A DNA stretch of 64,000 nt from Moraxella sp. VT-16-12 (GTDB lineage Bacteria; Pseudomonadota; Gammaproteobacteria; Pseudomonadales; Moraxellaceae). Position numbers and translations under genes: made by a program. This document shows positions 26,639 through 36,717 of this stretch, one piece after another. Location of the stretch: the NCBI RefSeq assembly GCF_002224245.2, contig NZ_NKHK02000006.1, positions 1 to 64,000 of the forward strand, written 5' to 3'. The notes below the pieces were generated by a model. That model made no database searches, was not told the origin of the DNA, and saw nothing but the letters and a program-made list of their open reading frames with translations. Each line of letters opens with the position of its first letter. The stretch's first letter is position 1.

Positions 26639-27718
26639 TTATCTGTTTGACAAATGGTCTTTAACATTTTTAGCAAATTGACGTAGTGTATCCACGGTGC
26701 TGTCCCAGTCCAAACAACCATCTGTTACTGATTTGCCATATTCTAGTTGTGATAAATCAGCAGGGATATTTTGACGACCGCCTTTAAGATGACTTTCAAT
26801 CATCAGGCCCATGATGGATTTGTTGCCGTTTTGGATTTGGTGGGCGATGTTTTGAATGACCATGGGTTGCAGATAAGGGTCTTTGCCAGAGTTGGCGTGG
26901 CTAGCATCCACCATGATTTTGCCCGATGTTTTGCCTTTGGCAAGCTCATTTTCGGCGGCCAATATGGCAGTCTCATCATAGTTGGGTTGGTCGTTGCCAC
27001 CACGCAGGACGACATGAGCATATTTGTTGCCACGAGATTTGATGATGGAGACTTGTCCATCTGATGATAGCCCCAAAAAGCTGTGTCCTGATTTTACCGC
27101 TTGCATGGCATTGACTGCGACAGTCATGCTGCCATCTGTGCCATTCTTAAAACCAACAGGGCAGGACAGACCGCTTGACATTTCACGATGGGTTTGTGAT
27201 TCGGTGGTTCTGGCACCAATGGCTGACCAGCTGATTAAATCTTGCATATATTGGGGGGTGTTGGGGTCAAGTGCTTCGGTGGCACAAGGCAGACCTTTTT
27301 CGTTTAATTCCAGCAAAAGCTTGCGAGCCATACCAAGCCCTTTTTCAATGTCAAAACTGTCATTCATATCAGGGTCATTGATAAGCCCTTTCCAGCCTGT
27401 GGTGGTGCGTGGTTTTTCAAAATACACACGCATGACAATAAATAACTCATCTTTTAATTCGTCTGCCAGCACTTTTAATTTGTCAGCATATTCATGCGCG
27501 GCATTAACATCATGAATGGAGCAGGGACCAACAACAACTAAAATGCGTTTATCAATGCCATCTAGGATATTTTCAACCACTTTTCGTCCATTGAGTACCG
27601 TGTTAAAGGCTTGGCTGGTTAAAGGGTAAGTGCGTTTTAATTCAGCAGGAGTAATCAGGGGGGTGATTTTTTCGATATTCACATCATCAATTTCGGTGTG
27701 GTGAGTTAAAAATGACAT
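26639..27718 (-). CDS. 3-deoxy-7-phosphoheptulonate (DAHP) synthase, class I
   Basis: Condenses phosphoenolpyruvate with erythrose-4-phosphate, the first step of the shikimate pathway. Class I (AroF/G/H type) is shown by VVVGPCSIHD, MRVYFEKPRTTTGWKGLINDP, the SGLSCPVGFKNGTDG segment and MVDASHANSGK. 359 residues from ATG 27718, which has AAGGTAGGC upstream; the longer frame to 27766 is unlikely. Which amino acid inhibits it cannot be read with certainty, so no isozyme letter is given. It has its own terminator; the adhP terminator separates it from the upstream gene. Confidence 0.94.
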   Translation of the reverse strand: MSFLTHHTEIDDVNIEKITPLITPAELKRTYPLTSQAFNTVLNGRKVVENILDGIDKRILVVVGPCSIHDVNAAHEYADKLKVLADELKDELFIVMRVYFEKPRTTTGWKGLINDPDMNDSFDIEKGLGMARKLLLELNEKGLPCATEALDPNTPQYMQDLISWSAIGARTTESQTHREMSSGLSCPVGFKNGTDGSMTVAVNAMQAVKSGHSFLGLSSDGQVSIIKSRGNKYAHVVLRGGNDQPNYDETAILAAENELAKGKTSGKIMVDASHANSGKDPYLQPMVIQNIAHQIQNGNKSIMGLMIESHLKGGRQNIPADLSQLEYGKSVTDGCLDWDSTVDTLRQFAKNVKDHLSNR

Positions 27719-27838
27719 AATGCCTACCTTGCAAGATGGTTGGGTAAATCGTGCTATTATGCACATAAATCAGGGTTTTGGCAAGTTAAAATCTCATCAA
27801 AGATATGATAAGTTGGCATATCTATTGTATGTTAATGA

Positions 27839-27873
27839 CAAAAACCGCCCAATCTAAATTGAGCGGTTTTTTG
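27839..27873. terminator. adhP terminator
   Basis: AAAAACCGCCCAAT pairs with ATTGAGCGGTTTTT (one mismatch) around a CTAA loop; flanks of A and T on both sides. It ends 20 bases past the adhP stop on the minus strand. Confidence 0.8.
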
Positions 27874-27893
27874 CATCAGATGATGTCTATTGA

Positions 27894-28937
27894 TTAGCCG
27901 TGGCATTCACAAGGGGCTTTCATGTCAATCACCATACGCCCTTGAATTTTACCATCATGCATCTCTTGGAAAATTTGAGCGGTTTCGGCTAGGGTGCGTT
28001 TTTGTACCACAGGCACAACCAATCCTTCTGCACCAAATTGGAATGCTTCAGCAAGGTCTTGGCGAGTGCCAACAAGTGAGCCAACAACTTCAATGCCATC
28101 TAAAACAATGCGTGGAATGGATAAATCCATGGTGTCAGGGGGCAGACCAATGCACACCACACGTCCAGCTGCTCTGACAGCATCAATGGCAGAGTTAAAG
28201 GCATCTTTGGAAACTGCGGTTACAACTGCTGCATGAACACCGCCCACTTTTTCATGAATGACTTTGGCAACATCGTCTGTTTTTGGGTTTAAGGTGATGT
28301 CTGCTCCGCATTCTTTGGCAAGCTGTAATTTATCATCATTAATATCAATGGCAATCACGTGAGCTCCAAAGACTTTTTTGGCATATTGCACACCCAAGTT
28401 GCCCAGTCCGCCTGCTCCATAAATGGCTACCCATTGCCCTGGGCGTACGCCTGATACTTTAATGCCCTTATAGGTGGTAACGCCAGCACAGGTGATGGAG
28501 CTTGCTTGGGCAGGGTCTAATCCTTCTGGCACTTTAACGGCATAATCAGCATCTACGATACAATGTGTTGCCATGCCACCATCGGCGGTGTAGCCTGCAT
28601 TTAGTACGGTACGGCAGAAAGTCTCACGACCGCTATTGCAGTATTCGCAAGCACCGCACGCTTTAAATAACCAAGCGATACTCACACGGTCGCCTACTTT
28701 TAAGGCGGTAACACCGTCTGCGATTTCGGTAACAATGCCAATTCCTTCATGACCAAGTACACGCCCTGGTTTGTCGCCATAATCGCCTGCCGCTACATGC
28801 AAATCTGTATGACAAACACCACAATACTCAACTTCTACAAGAGCTTCATTGGTTTGTAGGGGGCGAATTTCTTTTTCAATGATTTCTACGTTACCATCAC
28901 AGGCTTGGGTAACAACTGCTGCTTTCATCTTTGCCAT
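27894..28937 (-). CDS. adhP: Zinc-dependent alcohol dehydrogenase, AdhP type
   Basis: Medium-chain dehydrogenase that interconverts primary alcohols such as ethanol and aldehydes with NAD. Catalytic zinc ligands are in [10 protein letters not shown] and LGHEGIG with a later Cys ([10 protein letters not shown]); the structural zinc is bound by the four cysteines of [17 protein letters not shown]. The NAD fold shows GAGGLGNLG. About 347 residues. AAGGAG lies upstream of two consecutive ATG codons at 28940 and 28937; the second gives the better spacing. The C-terminal CECHG adds two cysteines not typical of the enzyme. Confidence 0.92.
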   Translation of the reverse strand: MAKMKAAVVTQACDGNVEIIEKEIRPLQTNEALVEVEYCGVCHTDLHVAAGDYGDKPGRVLGHEGIGIVTEIADGVTALKVGDRVSIAWLFKACGACEYCNSGRETFCRTVLNAGYTADGGMATHCIVDADYAVKVPEGLDPAQASSITCAGVTTYKGIKVSGVRPGQWVAIYGAGGLGNLGVQYAKKVFGAHVIAIDINDDKLQLAKECGADITLNPKTDDVAKVIHEKVGGVHAAVVTAVSKDAFNSAIDAVRAAGRVVCIGLPPDTMDLSIPRIVLDGIEVVGSLVGTRQDLAEAFQFGAEGLVVPVVQKRTLAETAQIFQEMHDGKIQGRMVIDMKAPCECHG

Positions 28938-29149
28938 CATCAACTCCTTGTTTGGCAGGTGGGTGGAACAGTTATGATTAAATTATGCCCAAAAAAATTG
29001 CATTAATCAAGCAAAATTTACAAAAAAATACAATAAAATCAATCATTTAGATATGAAATAACATTTCAAAATAATTATCAGTTATTTTTGGACAGTTTTT
29101 GCGATAAGATTCTGATAAAAAGGGTGATTTTTCCGATAAAAATCCAATT

Positions 29150-29178
29150 TTGAGTATGGAGCGTGCTTGTGGTATGAT
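29150..29178 (+). promoter_or_regulatory. Sigma-70 promoter of ispB
   Basis: TTGAGT at 29150-29155 and TATGAT at 29173-29178 with a 17-base spacer, 36 bases before the ispB ATG. Confidence 0.6.
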
Positions 29179-29213
29179 AACGTATTTTTTGATTGATATG
29201 TTTGAGATAAATA

Positions 29214-30209
29214 ATGACCACGCCCACTTATGCCGAGATTTTATCCGTTGTTGCCGATGACTTTGCTGTCATGGATAAGCAAGTTTTTGGCTCATTAAAC
29301 TCCAAAGTTCAGCTCATCATGAAAGTATCTGACCATGTCATCAACGCAGGAGGCAAACGTATGCGACCTTTGATGACTTTGCTTGTTTCGCGTCTGATAA
29401 ATGATGTGCCAAGCGATAAGGCAAATGAGCTTGCAGCCATTACCGAAATGCTTCATACAGCAACGCTTGTGCATGATGATGTGATAGACAGCTCGGGCAT
29501 GAGACGGGGGCGACCTACTGCTAACGCCACTTGGAATAATGCCACGGCGGTCTTGGTGGGGGATTATTTGATTGCTCGCTCTTTTAATCTTTTGACGGGT
29601 TTTGGCGATATGACGCTTTTAAAGCTGTTTTCAGACGGCACGTGCGACATTGCCGAAGGTGAAGTGCTACAATTACAACATCAGCATAACATTGATACCA
29701 CCGAGAGCGATTATTTGCAAATCATTGATGGCAAAACATCACGTCTGTTTATGATGGCGTGTGTGGGGGCAGCCTTATTGCATGGCAAACATCATGATAA
29801 AGAGCTGCTTGGTGCTTTGTCGGATTTTGGGCAGCATTTTGGTAATGCTTTTCAGATGATTGATGATGTCATGGATTTTGTGGGCGATAGTAATGCCATG
29901 GGTAAAAATTTGGGTGATGATTTGGCAGAAGGCAAACCCACTTTACCCATCATTAAAACCCTTGAAATTTTAAATAAGGCAAACTCACCTGATTATGACA
30001 TCTTGCGTATCGCTGTGCAAACAGGTAAAACAGACAATCCTGCCGCTTTGATTGATTTGGTCAAATCATCAGGGGCGTTGGAGTACTGTAAAAACCGAGC
30101 AAGACAAGAGACCGTTTTGGCTCAAAATGCCCTTGATAAACTGCCTGATAACAAATACTGTCATGCACTTTGTCAGCTAACTAGGCTTGCCAGCAGTCGG
30201 CTGATTTGA
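29214..30209 (+). CDS. ispB: All-trans polyprenyl (octaprenyl) diphosphate synthase
   Basis: Makes the ubiquinone side chain by adding isopentenyl units to farnesyl diphosphate. Both aspartate-rich motifs are intact: DDVIDSSGMRRGRPT and DDVMDFVGD, together with GGKRMRP near the N-terminus. 331 residues. The chain length is not certain from sequence; octaprenyl is assumed from E. coli IspB, though Moraxellaceae can use nonaprenyl. Its product would feed the UbiA enzyme encoded at 9896. A promoter is visible just upstream. Confidence 0.92.
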   Translation: MTTPTYAEILSVVADDFAVMDKQVFGSLNSKVQLIMKVSDHVINAGGKRMRPLMTLLVSRLINDVPSDKANELAAITEMLHTATLVHDDVIDSSGMRRGRPTANATWNNATAVLVGDYLIARSFNLLTGFGDMTLLKLFSDGTCDIAEGEVLQLQHQHNIDTTESDYLQIIDGKTSRLFMMACVGAALLHGKHHDKELLGALSDFGQHFGNAFQMIDDVMDFVGDSNAMGKNLGDDLAEGKPTLPIIKTLEILNKANSPDYDILRIAVQTGKTDNPAALIDLVKSSGALEYCKNRARQETVLAQNALDKLPDNKYCHALCQLTRLASSRLI

Positions 30210-30219
30210 TGGGGCTGGC

Positions 30220-31083
30220 GTGTTTTTGATATTTGCCATTTGTGCCAGTGTGCTTGTGTCTGTCTTTTTAAAAATCGCAAGATGGCAGCACATTGACATA
30301 GCACAAGCGATTTTGGTGAATTATATCACCGCCATTGTGCTGTGTTTGGTAGTGTTAAGCCCTGATTTTAGTGGTGGCTTGACTGGTGTGTTACATGGCG
30401 GAGTAATGATATTTGTGCTACTTGGGATACTTTTGCCAAGTGTGTTCATCATCATGGCAAAAGCGGTGCAGATGGTTGGCATTGCCAAATCAGACGTGGC
30501 TCAAAGGTTGGCGTTGTTTTTGCCAATACTGGCATCTTTTACCATTTTTGGAGAAACCTTAACTCTTGCTAAGGGCGTGGGGATTGTTTTGGCGTTTTTG
30601 TCGTTGATGACTTTGACATTCAAGCCCAGCTTAAACTTTACTCAAAATCAACCAATTAGCACCAAGCAGACGGTATTGGTATTAGGTGGTGTGTGGGCAG
30701 GCTATGGCGTGATTGACATTTTGTTTAAACAGATGTCAAAGCTTGGCAATGCCTTTGCTCACACGCTACTGATTAGTTTTGTATTGGCATTTGTATTGCT
30801 GTTTGTTTATCTGATGACCCAAAAAACACGTTGGCATGGCAAAAGTCTTGCCAGTGGTGTGATATTGGGCGTGCTAAATTTTTGTAATATTTTATTTTAT
30901 ATTAAAGCACATCAAGTCCACAAAGACGACCCCACGCTTGTATTTGCAGGCATGAACATTGGTGTGATGTGTGTGGGAGCGATGGTGGGTGTGTTGATTT
31001 TTAAAGAAAAGCTAAATAAAATCAATATTTTAGGCATATTATCAGGCATATGTGCGGTGTGGTGTCTGTTTTATTTGGCATAA
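30220..31083 (+). CDS. DMT-superfamily-like inner-membrane transporter
   Basis: 287 residues with about ten hydrophobic segments arranged as two similar halves, as in EamA/DMT permeases; each half ends in a motif like GETLTLAKGVGIVLAF and KEKLNKINILGILSG, typical of this group. The start is GTG at 30220, ten bases after the ispB stop, so it is probably in the ispB operon. Substrate unknown. Confidence 0.78.
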   Translation: MFLIFAICASVLVSVFLKIARWQHIDIAQAILVNYITAIVLCLVVLSPDFSGGLTGVLHGGVMIFVLLGILLPSVFIIMAKAVQMVGIAKSDVAQRLALFLPILASFTIFGETLTLAKGVGIVLAFLSLMTLTFKPSLNFTQNQPISTKQTVLVLGGVWAGYGVIDILFKQMSKLGNAFAHTLLISFVLAFVLLFVYLMTQKTRWHGKSLASGVILGVLNFCNILFYIKAHQVHKDDPTLVFAGMNIGVMCVGAMVGVLIFKEKLNKINILGILSGICAVWCLFYLA

Positions 31084-31096
31084 CTGTGGAGTTATT

Positions 31097-31543
31097 ATGA
31101 AAGCTTCTGCTGTTTTGATTTTAATTGTCTGTTTGATGGGCTGTCAAAATACCCATTTGTTTGTATCGCAACCTAAACTGTCGGATGATGCCCGTTATTT
31201 TTGTGAAAAAGAGTTATTAGGAGACATCATACAACAGCAAATCGGCGGTCAAAAGGTGGCGTTATGTCAGTTTGTGGACAATACAGGAAAAGTGCAAAGC
31301 CATGATGCTCATGCGTTACTAAAAGGTTTTGCTGATATGATGATAAAAGGCGATACGTTGCCTAGACGCGCCACCAAGACAGTAGGCGCGGCAAATCCTG
31401 CCAGCACCTATTGCGTGGAGCAAGGCGGTCAATCGCACATCAAAACTGATAAAGATGGCAATCAATATGGCGAGTGTCATCTGCCTGATGGGCGTGTGGT
31501 TGATGAATGGGAATATTTTCGTAAAAACAGCCCATCGCCCTAG
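31097..31543 (+). CDS. Lipoprotein with DUF333 domain
   Basis: 148 residues from ATG 31097, which has GGAG seven bases upstream. Signal with lipobox CLMGC gives a lipidated N-terminus. Near the C-terminus NPASTYCVEQGGQSHIKTDK and GECHLPDGRVVDEWEYF form a DUF333 domain, a small secreted fold of unknown role. It follows the DMT-like gene by 13 bases. An internal region has three further cysteines that may form disulfides. Confidence 0.85.
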   Translation: MKASAVLILIVCLMGCQNTHLFVSQPKLSDDARYFCEKELLGDIIQQQIGGQKVALCQFVDNTGKVQSHDAHALLKGFADMMIKGDTLPRRATKTVGAANPASTYCVEQGGQSHIKTDKDGNQYGECHLPDGRVVDEWEYFRKNSPSP

Positions 31544-31795
31544 CTAAATAAAAACTGATACATAAAAGATTGATTTTATCCATCATCGCCTGATTGTAAA
31601 GGTTTGTTTTGTGTCATCTTTTTATAAAAATCACACTGTTTGAGCTAAGATAAGAAAGGTGTCATATCAACTAAATAAATATGTGGTTATATTCCAGTTT
31701 ATATTAAAGCCATCAGGCATATCTTACCAAAATCCCCCCATTTTTGTCAAAATCCATTATAATAATCGCCCCATTGATGATAATGAAGATAATCT

Positions 31796-33832
31796 ATGAG
31801 CAACCTAAACCCCCGCCAAGAAGAAGCCAAATGCCATGTAGATGGAGCCCTGCTCGTCCTAGCAGGGGCGGGTTCTGGTAAAACGTCTGTCATTACCCAA
31901 AAAATCGCCCATCTTATCCAAAACTGCCACATCCCTGCAGAGCGTATCACCGCCATGACTTTTACCAACAAGGCGGCTCGTGAGATGAAAGAGCGTGTCA
32001 AAAAATTACTTCCAAGTGAAGAGACTCGTGGGCTGACGGTGTCCACGTTTCATCAGTTTGGTTTGCAGTTTTTGCGGTATGAACTCATGCACACGCCTTT
32101 AAAGGGGAATTTTAGTATCATGGATAGTGATGACAGCAAGCGTTTGATTGCTGAGCTGATGGTGCGTGATAATTTATCAGGGGCAGAACGTGGCGACATG
32201 CTTGGTAAGGCACTAAATATGATTAGTGATTGGAAAAATGACCTTATTGCCCCAGAAGATGCCCAAAAGAGCCTAGATGACCCAGAAGATGTGATTTTTG
32301 CCCATCTTTATGAGTTGTATGAGCGTCATTTGCGGGCGTACAATGCGGTGGATTTTGATGATTTGATTGTCTTGCCTGCTCGCATTTTAAAAGAAAATCC
32401 CATCGTCCGCCAAAAATGGCAAAACCGCATACGTTATTTGTTGGTGGACGAATACCAAGACACAAATACCGCCCAGTATGAGCTGATTAAGCTGTTGGTT
32501 GGTACATCTGCTCGCTTTACTGTGGTGGGCGATGATGACCAGTCTATTTATGCATGGCGTGGGGCAAAACCTGAAAATATGGCGTTGTTAAAGCAGGATT
32601 TTCCTGATTTGACCGTCATTAAATTAGAACAAAACTATCGCTCCACCAACCGCATTTTGTCATCTGCCAATGCAGTCATTGCCAATAATGAGCATTTGTT
32701 TGATAAGGTGCTGTGGTCGGATAAAGGGCATGGTGAAAAAGTGCGAGTGCTGACTTGTTTTGATGATACGGCGGAAGCTGAGCGTGTGGCAAAGGAGATT
32801 GTTACCCATCGCATGCGTCATGGGGGGACATGGGAGCAATATGCGGTACTGTATCGCTCAAACTTTCAAGCTCGCCCCCTAGAAGCACAACTTCGCTCTT
32901 TGCAAGTGCCTTATAAACTCTCTGGCGGTACGTCCTTTTTTGCTCGCACGGAGATTAAGGATGTGATGGGTTATTTGCGTATCATTTTAAACCCTGATGA
33001 TGATTCGGCATTTTTAAGAGTGATTAACACCCCAAAGCGTGGCATGGGTTCAGCCACCTTAGAAAAATTAGGGTTGTTTGCCCAAGAGCTTGGCTCATCA
33101 TTATTGGTGGCGTGCTTACATACAGGATTGCGTGCGGCGGTGGGGGCAAAAGCAAGCCATACTTTGCAGGATTTTGCTCATTTTATTGAGCATTATACTC
33201 GTGAGCTGTATGACAATCCTGACCCCATGCCCCTTGTGCGTCAGATGATTGTAGAGACAGGTTATATTGATTATATCAAAGCGGACAGCAAAACCCCCCA
33301 ACAAGAAAAAAATCGTCTTGACAACATAGAATCGCTCTATCAAAGCATTGCTCGTTTGATTGAGCGGGCAGAAGACGATGATGAGCGAACCATAGATGCG
33401 GTGATTCGCAAACTGGTGCTACTAGACATGCTTGAACAACAACAAGAAGAAGAAAACACCAACAAAGTCAATCTGATGACCCTACACGCTGCTAAGGGTT
33501 TGGAGTTTGATTATGTGTATGTCATTGGGGTAGAAGAAGACATTTTGCCCCACAAAAACTCCATTGTTGCTGATACCGTAGAAGAAGAAAGACGGCTGAT
33601 GTATGTGGGCATCACACGAGCAAGGCACGAGCTAACACTTATGATGGCACAAAAACGCAGAGTAGGTAGGGATTATAAACCTACCACGCCATCACGGTTT
33701 TTAGATGAATTGCCTGATGAGCATATTGATTATCCTGCCAAACGCAAAACCACTCATGCCGACCCAAAACAAATTGCTCATGAATATTTGGCAAATATTC
33801 AAGCCATGCTTGCTCAAAAAAGGGGCGGTTAG
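31796..33832 (+). CDS. rep: ATP-dependent DNA helicase Rep
   Basis: A superfamily 1A 3'-5' helicase that helps restart and drive replication forks through protein blocks. Walker A is in LAGAGSGKTSV near residue 22, the DExx box is DEYQDTN, and later motifs QNYRSTNRILSSAN, TLHAAKGLEFDYVYV and EEERRLMYVGITRAR are complete. 678 residues, closer to Rep than to UvrD in length and motif context. Its stop codon overlaps by three bases the stop of the convergent dehydrogenase gene; there is no terminator between the two. Confidence 0.94.
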   Translation: MSNLNPRQEEAKCHVDGALLVLAGAGSGKTSVITQKIAHLIQNCHIPAERITAMTFTNKAAREMKERVKKLLPSEETRGLTVSTFHQFGLQFLRYELMHTPLKGNFSIMDSDDSKRLIAELMVRDNLSGAERGDMLGKALNMISDWKNDLIAPEDAQKSLDDPEDVIFAHLYELYERHLRAYNAVDFDDLIVLPARILKENPIVRQKWQNRIRYLLVDEYQDTNTAQYELIKLLVGTSARFTVVGDDDQSIYAWRGAKPENMALLKQDFPDLTVIKLEQNYRSTNRILSSANAVIANNEHLFDKVLWSDKGHGEKVRVLTCFDDTAEAERVAKEIVTHRMRHGGTWEQYAVLYRSNFQARPLEAQLRSLQVPYKLSGGTSFFARTEIKDVMGYLRIILNPDDDSAFLRVINTPKRGMGSATLEKLGLFAQELGSSLLVACLHTGLRAAVGAKASHTLQDFAHFIEHYTRELYDNPDPMPLVRQMIVETGYIDYIKADSKTPQQEKNRLDNIESLYQSIARLIERAEDDDERTIDAVIRKLVLLDMLEQQQEEENTNKVNLMTLHAAKGLEFDYVYVIGVEEDILPHKNSIVADTVEEERRLMYVGITRARHELTLMMAQKRRVGRDYKPTTPSRFLDELPDEHIDYPAKRKTTHADPKQIAHEYLANIQAMLAQKRGG

Positions 33833-34878
33833 TTGTTTTGGTTGTTTGTTGCAAGTGCAACACACATGTCTAGCAGACGATTGGCATAGCCGACTTCATT
33901 ATCATACCATGCCAAAATTTTAAATTGCTCGCCTGCTTGCATGAGCTGTCCGCCATCTATGATGAGCGAATGGCTATCACCGATAAAGTCGCTGGACACC
34001 AAAGGCTCATCAGTATAATCCATGATTTTTGCTAAGGTGGTTTGGCTGGCGTGTTTTAATAAGGTTTTGATGCCATCTAAGGTGGGCGTACGTTCAAAGA
34101 TGATATTAACATCAATACAAGCGACATTTACCGTTGGTACTCGGATAGAATGACCGTTGATTTTGCCTTGCAAAAATGGCAAAACTCGCACGGTGGCGTT
34201 AATGCTGCTAGATGTGGTGGGTATGATGTTATGCCCTGATGCACGGGCTCGCCTTAGGTCTCTGTGGGCTTGGTCTAGGACGGTTTGGTCGGCGGTTACG
34301 GCATGAACTTCGGTCATCATCACACAAGATAGCCCAAAGGCGTTGTGCAGGGTGTGAAGTAGTGGCACAAGAGCTTGGGTGGTGCAAGATACGCCAGAGA
34401 TGATAGGTAGGTCTTTGTGCAGTAAATTATCATTAACACCCATGACCACACTGGCATCCACTTTATCAAAAGGGGCTTGTCCGATGATGACTTGCTTTGC
34501 CCCTGAGATTCGGTGTAGGTTTGCTTGTTCATAAGAGCGAAAATGCCCTGTACATTCTAAAACAACATCTATATCTAGCGTATCCCATGCCAAAAGTGCA
34601 GGGTTTTTTTGATTAAACATTAAAATGTTGGCAAGGATTTGTCCATTTTTTTGCAAAATCAAACGCTCATCTTGTATGAATGCTTGACCGTTTAATCTGC
34701 CGTGTGTGCTGTCAAATTTTAATAAATGCAATAATGTATGAGCATCTGCCACATCATTGATGGCAATAATATCCAAACAAGAAAAATTTTCGTAATTTGC
34801 CAAAAACGCACGCACCAGCATACGTCCAATACGCCCAAAGCCGTTGATGGCAAGGCGAAGTTTAGGGGTGTGAGTCAT
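33829..34878 (-). CDS. GAPDH-family dehydrogenase (GAPDH or erythrose-4-phosphate dehydrogenase)
   Basis: 349 residues from ATG 34878, which has AAGGAAG upstream. NAD-binding NGFGRIGR is at the N-terminus, the nucleophile Cys in SGVSCTTQALVP, the catalytic His in EVHAVTADQ, and the phosphate site in DLRRARASGHNIIPTTSSS; WYDNEVGYANR closes the protein. Standard enzymes have CTTN after the nucleophile; this one has CTTQ. The DLRRARA and IIPTT pattern resembles Epd, so the substrate could be erythrose-4-phosphate (for pyridoxal phosphate) or glyceraldehyde-3-phosphate (for gluconeogenesis). It overlaps the end of the upstream helicase gene by 17 bases, implying coupled translation. Confidence 0.85.
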   Translation of the reverse strand: MTHTPKLRLAINGFGRIGRMLVRAFLANYENFSCLDIIAINDVADAHTLLHLLKFDSTHGRLNGQAFIQDERLILQKNGQILANILMFNQKNPALLAWDTLDIDVVLECTGHFRSYEQANLHRISGAKQVIIGQAPFDKVDASVVMGVNDNLLHKDLPIISGVSCTTQALVPLLHTLHNAFGLSCVMMTEVHAVTADQTVLDQAHRDLRRARASGHNIIPTTSSSINATVRVLPFLQGKINGHSIRVPTVNVACIDVNIIFERTPTLDGIKTLLKHASQTTLAKIMDYTDEPLVSSDFIGDSHSLIIDGGQLMQAGEQFKILAWYDNEVGYANRLLDMCVALATNNQNN

Positions 34879-36625
34879 AATCTTCCTTATCTGCCCTGAT
34901 AAAGGCAAGGGCAAGACGTACGGTGTGATAAGGGTAGGGCGTGGGCAGAGCTTCAATAATGGGGCGAAGTTTGGGCGGGTCGTCAAGCTCGCCTTTGCTT
35001 TCTAGGTCATTTAATACCGCTTTGATGTCAGCAAGTACCTGATTGCTTGGGGCAAATCGCTCATAATCAGACACCCCATCTTGAGCGATGAGTTTGTTGA
35101 TATGTTCTGTGATGGTGGATTTGGCAAGATGGCGTTTGTTGGCAATCTCATCTAGGTCAAGCCCCTGTTGTATCAGCACTTTGGTGGCGTGCAGGGTGTT
35201 TGTATTGATGGTTTTTGGTGGGGTGGTGGGTTTGGTGGGTATGTTGGTTAAACCGCCACAGGCTGTGATAAAGGCGGTTTGTTGAGCTTTGATGGCGTCA
35301 TCTGTCATGGCGGTAAAATGGCGTTCATGTTCATCAGACAGATCCAACAGGCGTTTATCCACACGAAACACCCATTCGTCCAAACGCAGGCTTTGATGGT
35401 TCATGCCAAGCAGTTTTAAGCCGTCCAAAGAACGCAGGCGAGATAGTGCCACATAGCCTTGCCCAGTCTCAAAAGTGCTTGATAAATCAATCTCAGCAGC
35501 GTCCAAGGTCATGCCTTGGGATTTATGTACGGTAATCGCCCAAGCAAGACATAAGGGGATTTGGGTGTAGTTTGCCAAAACTTGTCCGTCGGCGTCTTCT
35601 ATCGTCCACTCCTCAGGTTCGGCGATGACATTTTGTCCTGAATTTAAGCGAACAATGGGAGGTGTGCTGTGATTGGCGGTTTTTTTTGTGCCATCATCCA
35701 AGCCAACAAAGCCCACCACTTCCCCCATTGTGCCATTAGACACGCCAAGCTCGGGGTTGTTTTTGACAAACATGACTTTTGCCCCTTTTTTAAGCGTTAA
35801 AGTGTCAGTTGCACGTACGTTCTTTTTTAGGGTGTCAATCAGTGCTTTTTCGCCAAATGTGGTGCATTCAAAGGTATGAGATGGGGTATTTAAAGCAAAT
35901 AGGGCTTCTTCGTTAATCTTATCCACACTGGCATTATGAGTATAAAGCCGAGTGCGATTTAGATTGATGGTGTTATTTTTGGTGGCAAGTAAAGTGTTGA
36001 TGGCGGTTTGGCTGACGGTTTGGCTGCGGATTTGGTTTAAAATGTCGGTCAAAGAAATGCCGTATCGCTGGATTTCATCTTGGTTATTTTGGCGGTGTTG
36101 TTCTGATAGGTAGCACACTTGAAATTTGGCACTTAGCCATGATTTTGCCATGAACGCAAACTTTTCTTTGTTGCTTTCGCCTTTGCCACCAATGGGGGGA
36201 AGCTGAAAAAAATCCCCTGAAAAGATGACTTGCATGCCACCAAAAGCTTGGTCATTTTCTCGTACGGTGCGTAAAATTTCGTCCAATAAATCCACCTGCC
36301 GAGCATGAAGCATGGAAATTTCATCAATGATAAGCACTTTGGTGTCTTTTAGGCGGTCAATGACGGTTTTACGAGATTTTAGGCGAATAAAATCGTCCTT
36401 GGTAAAATGGTCTTTGATGCCCATGCCGCTCCATGCGTGTATTGTCATGCCATTTATGTGCGTAGAAGCAATGCCTGTGCTGGCGGTGATGGCAACAGGA
36501 ATGTGTCTGGTTCTTAGGTGGCTGATGTATTGATTAAGGACATAGGTTTTGCCTGCGCCTGCCTGTCCTGTCAAAAAGACGTTTTGTCCTGTTTTTAAGA
36601 TGTCAAGTGCAATGCTTTGTTTCAT
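34862..36625 (-). CDS. Pif1-like helicase with C-terminal helix-turn-helix
   Basis: 587 residues. The N-terminal part is a superfamily 1B helicase of the Pif1/RecD2 group: Walker A LTGQAGAGKTYV near residue 20, Walker B LIIDEISMLHA, FSGDFFQLPP and the late motif AWAITVHKSQGMTLD. After about residue 480 a spacer with a run of Thr and Pro leads to a helix-turn-helix (GLDLDEIANKRHLAKSTITEHI), a domain also found at the end of some RecQ-like proteins. Family members unwind 5'-3' and often act on G-quadruplex or D-loop DNA; the role here is inferred. No clear ribosome site before ATG 36625. Confidence 0.87.
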   Translation of the reverse strand: MKQSIALDILKTGQNVFLTGQAGAGKTYVLNQYISHLRTRHIPVAITASTGIASTHINGMTIHAWSGMGIKDHFTKDDFIRLKSRKTVIDRLKDTKVLIIDEISMLHARQVDLLDEILRTVRENDQAFGGMQVIFSGDFFQLPPIGGKGESNKEKFAFMAKSWLSAKFQVCYLSEQHRQNNQDEIQRYGISLTDILNQIRSQTVSQTAINTLLATKNNTINLNRTRLYTHNASVDKINEEALFALNTPSHTFECTTFGEKALIDTLKKNVRATDTLTLKKGAKVMFVKNNPELGVSNGTMGEVVGFVGLDDGTKKTANHSTPPIVRLNSGQNVIAEPEEWTIEDADGQVLANYTQIPLCLAWAITVHKSQGMTLDAAEIDLSSTFETGQGYVALSRLRSLDGLKLLGMNHQSLRLDEWVFRVDKRLLDLSDEHERHFTAMTDDAIKAQQTAFITACGGLTNIPTKPTTPPKTINTNTLHATKVLIQQGLDLDEIANKRHLAKSTITEHINKLIAQDGVSDYERFAPSNQVLADIKAVLNDLESKGELDDPPKLRPIIEALPTPYPYHTVRLALAFIRADKEDYDSHP

Positions 36626-36717
36626 GGCGTTTTGATGTGTTTAAAAAGTGTAGGATAGCATATTTTTAAGTTTTACAAAAACAAAACCAAAAAATTGGCA
36701 AAACCACGCCCAACCCA

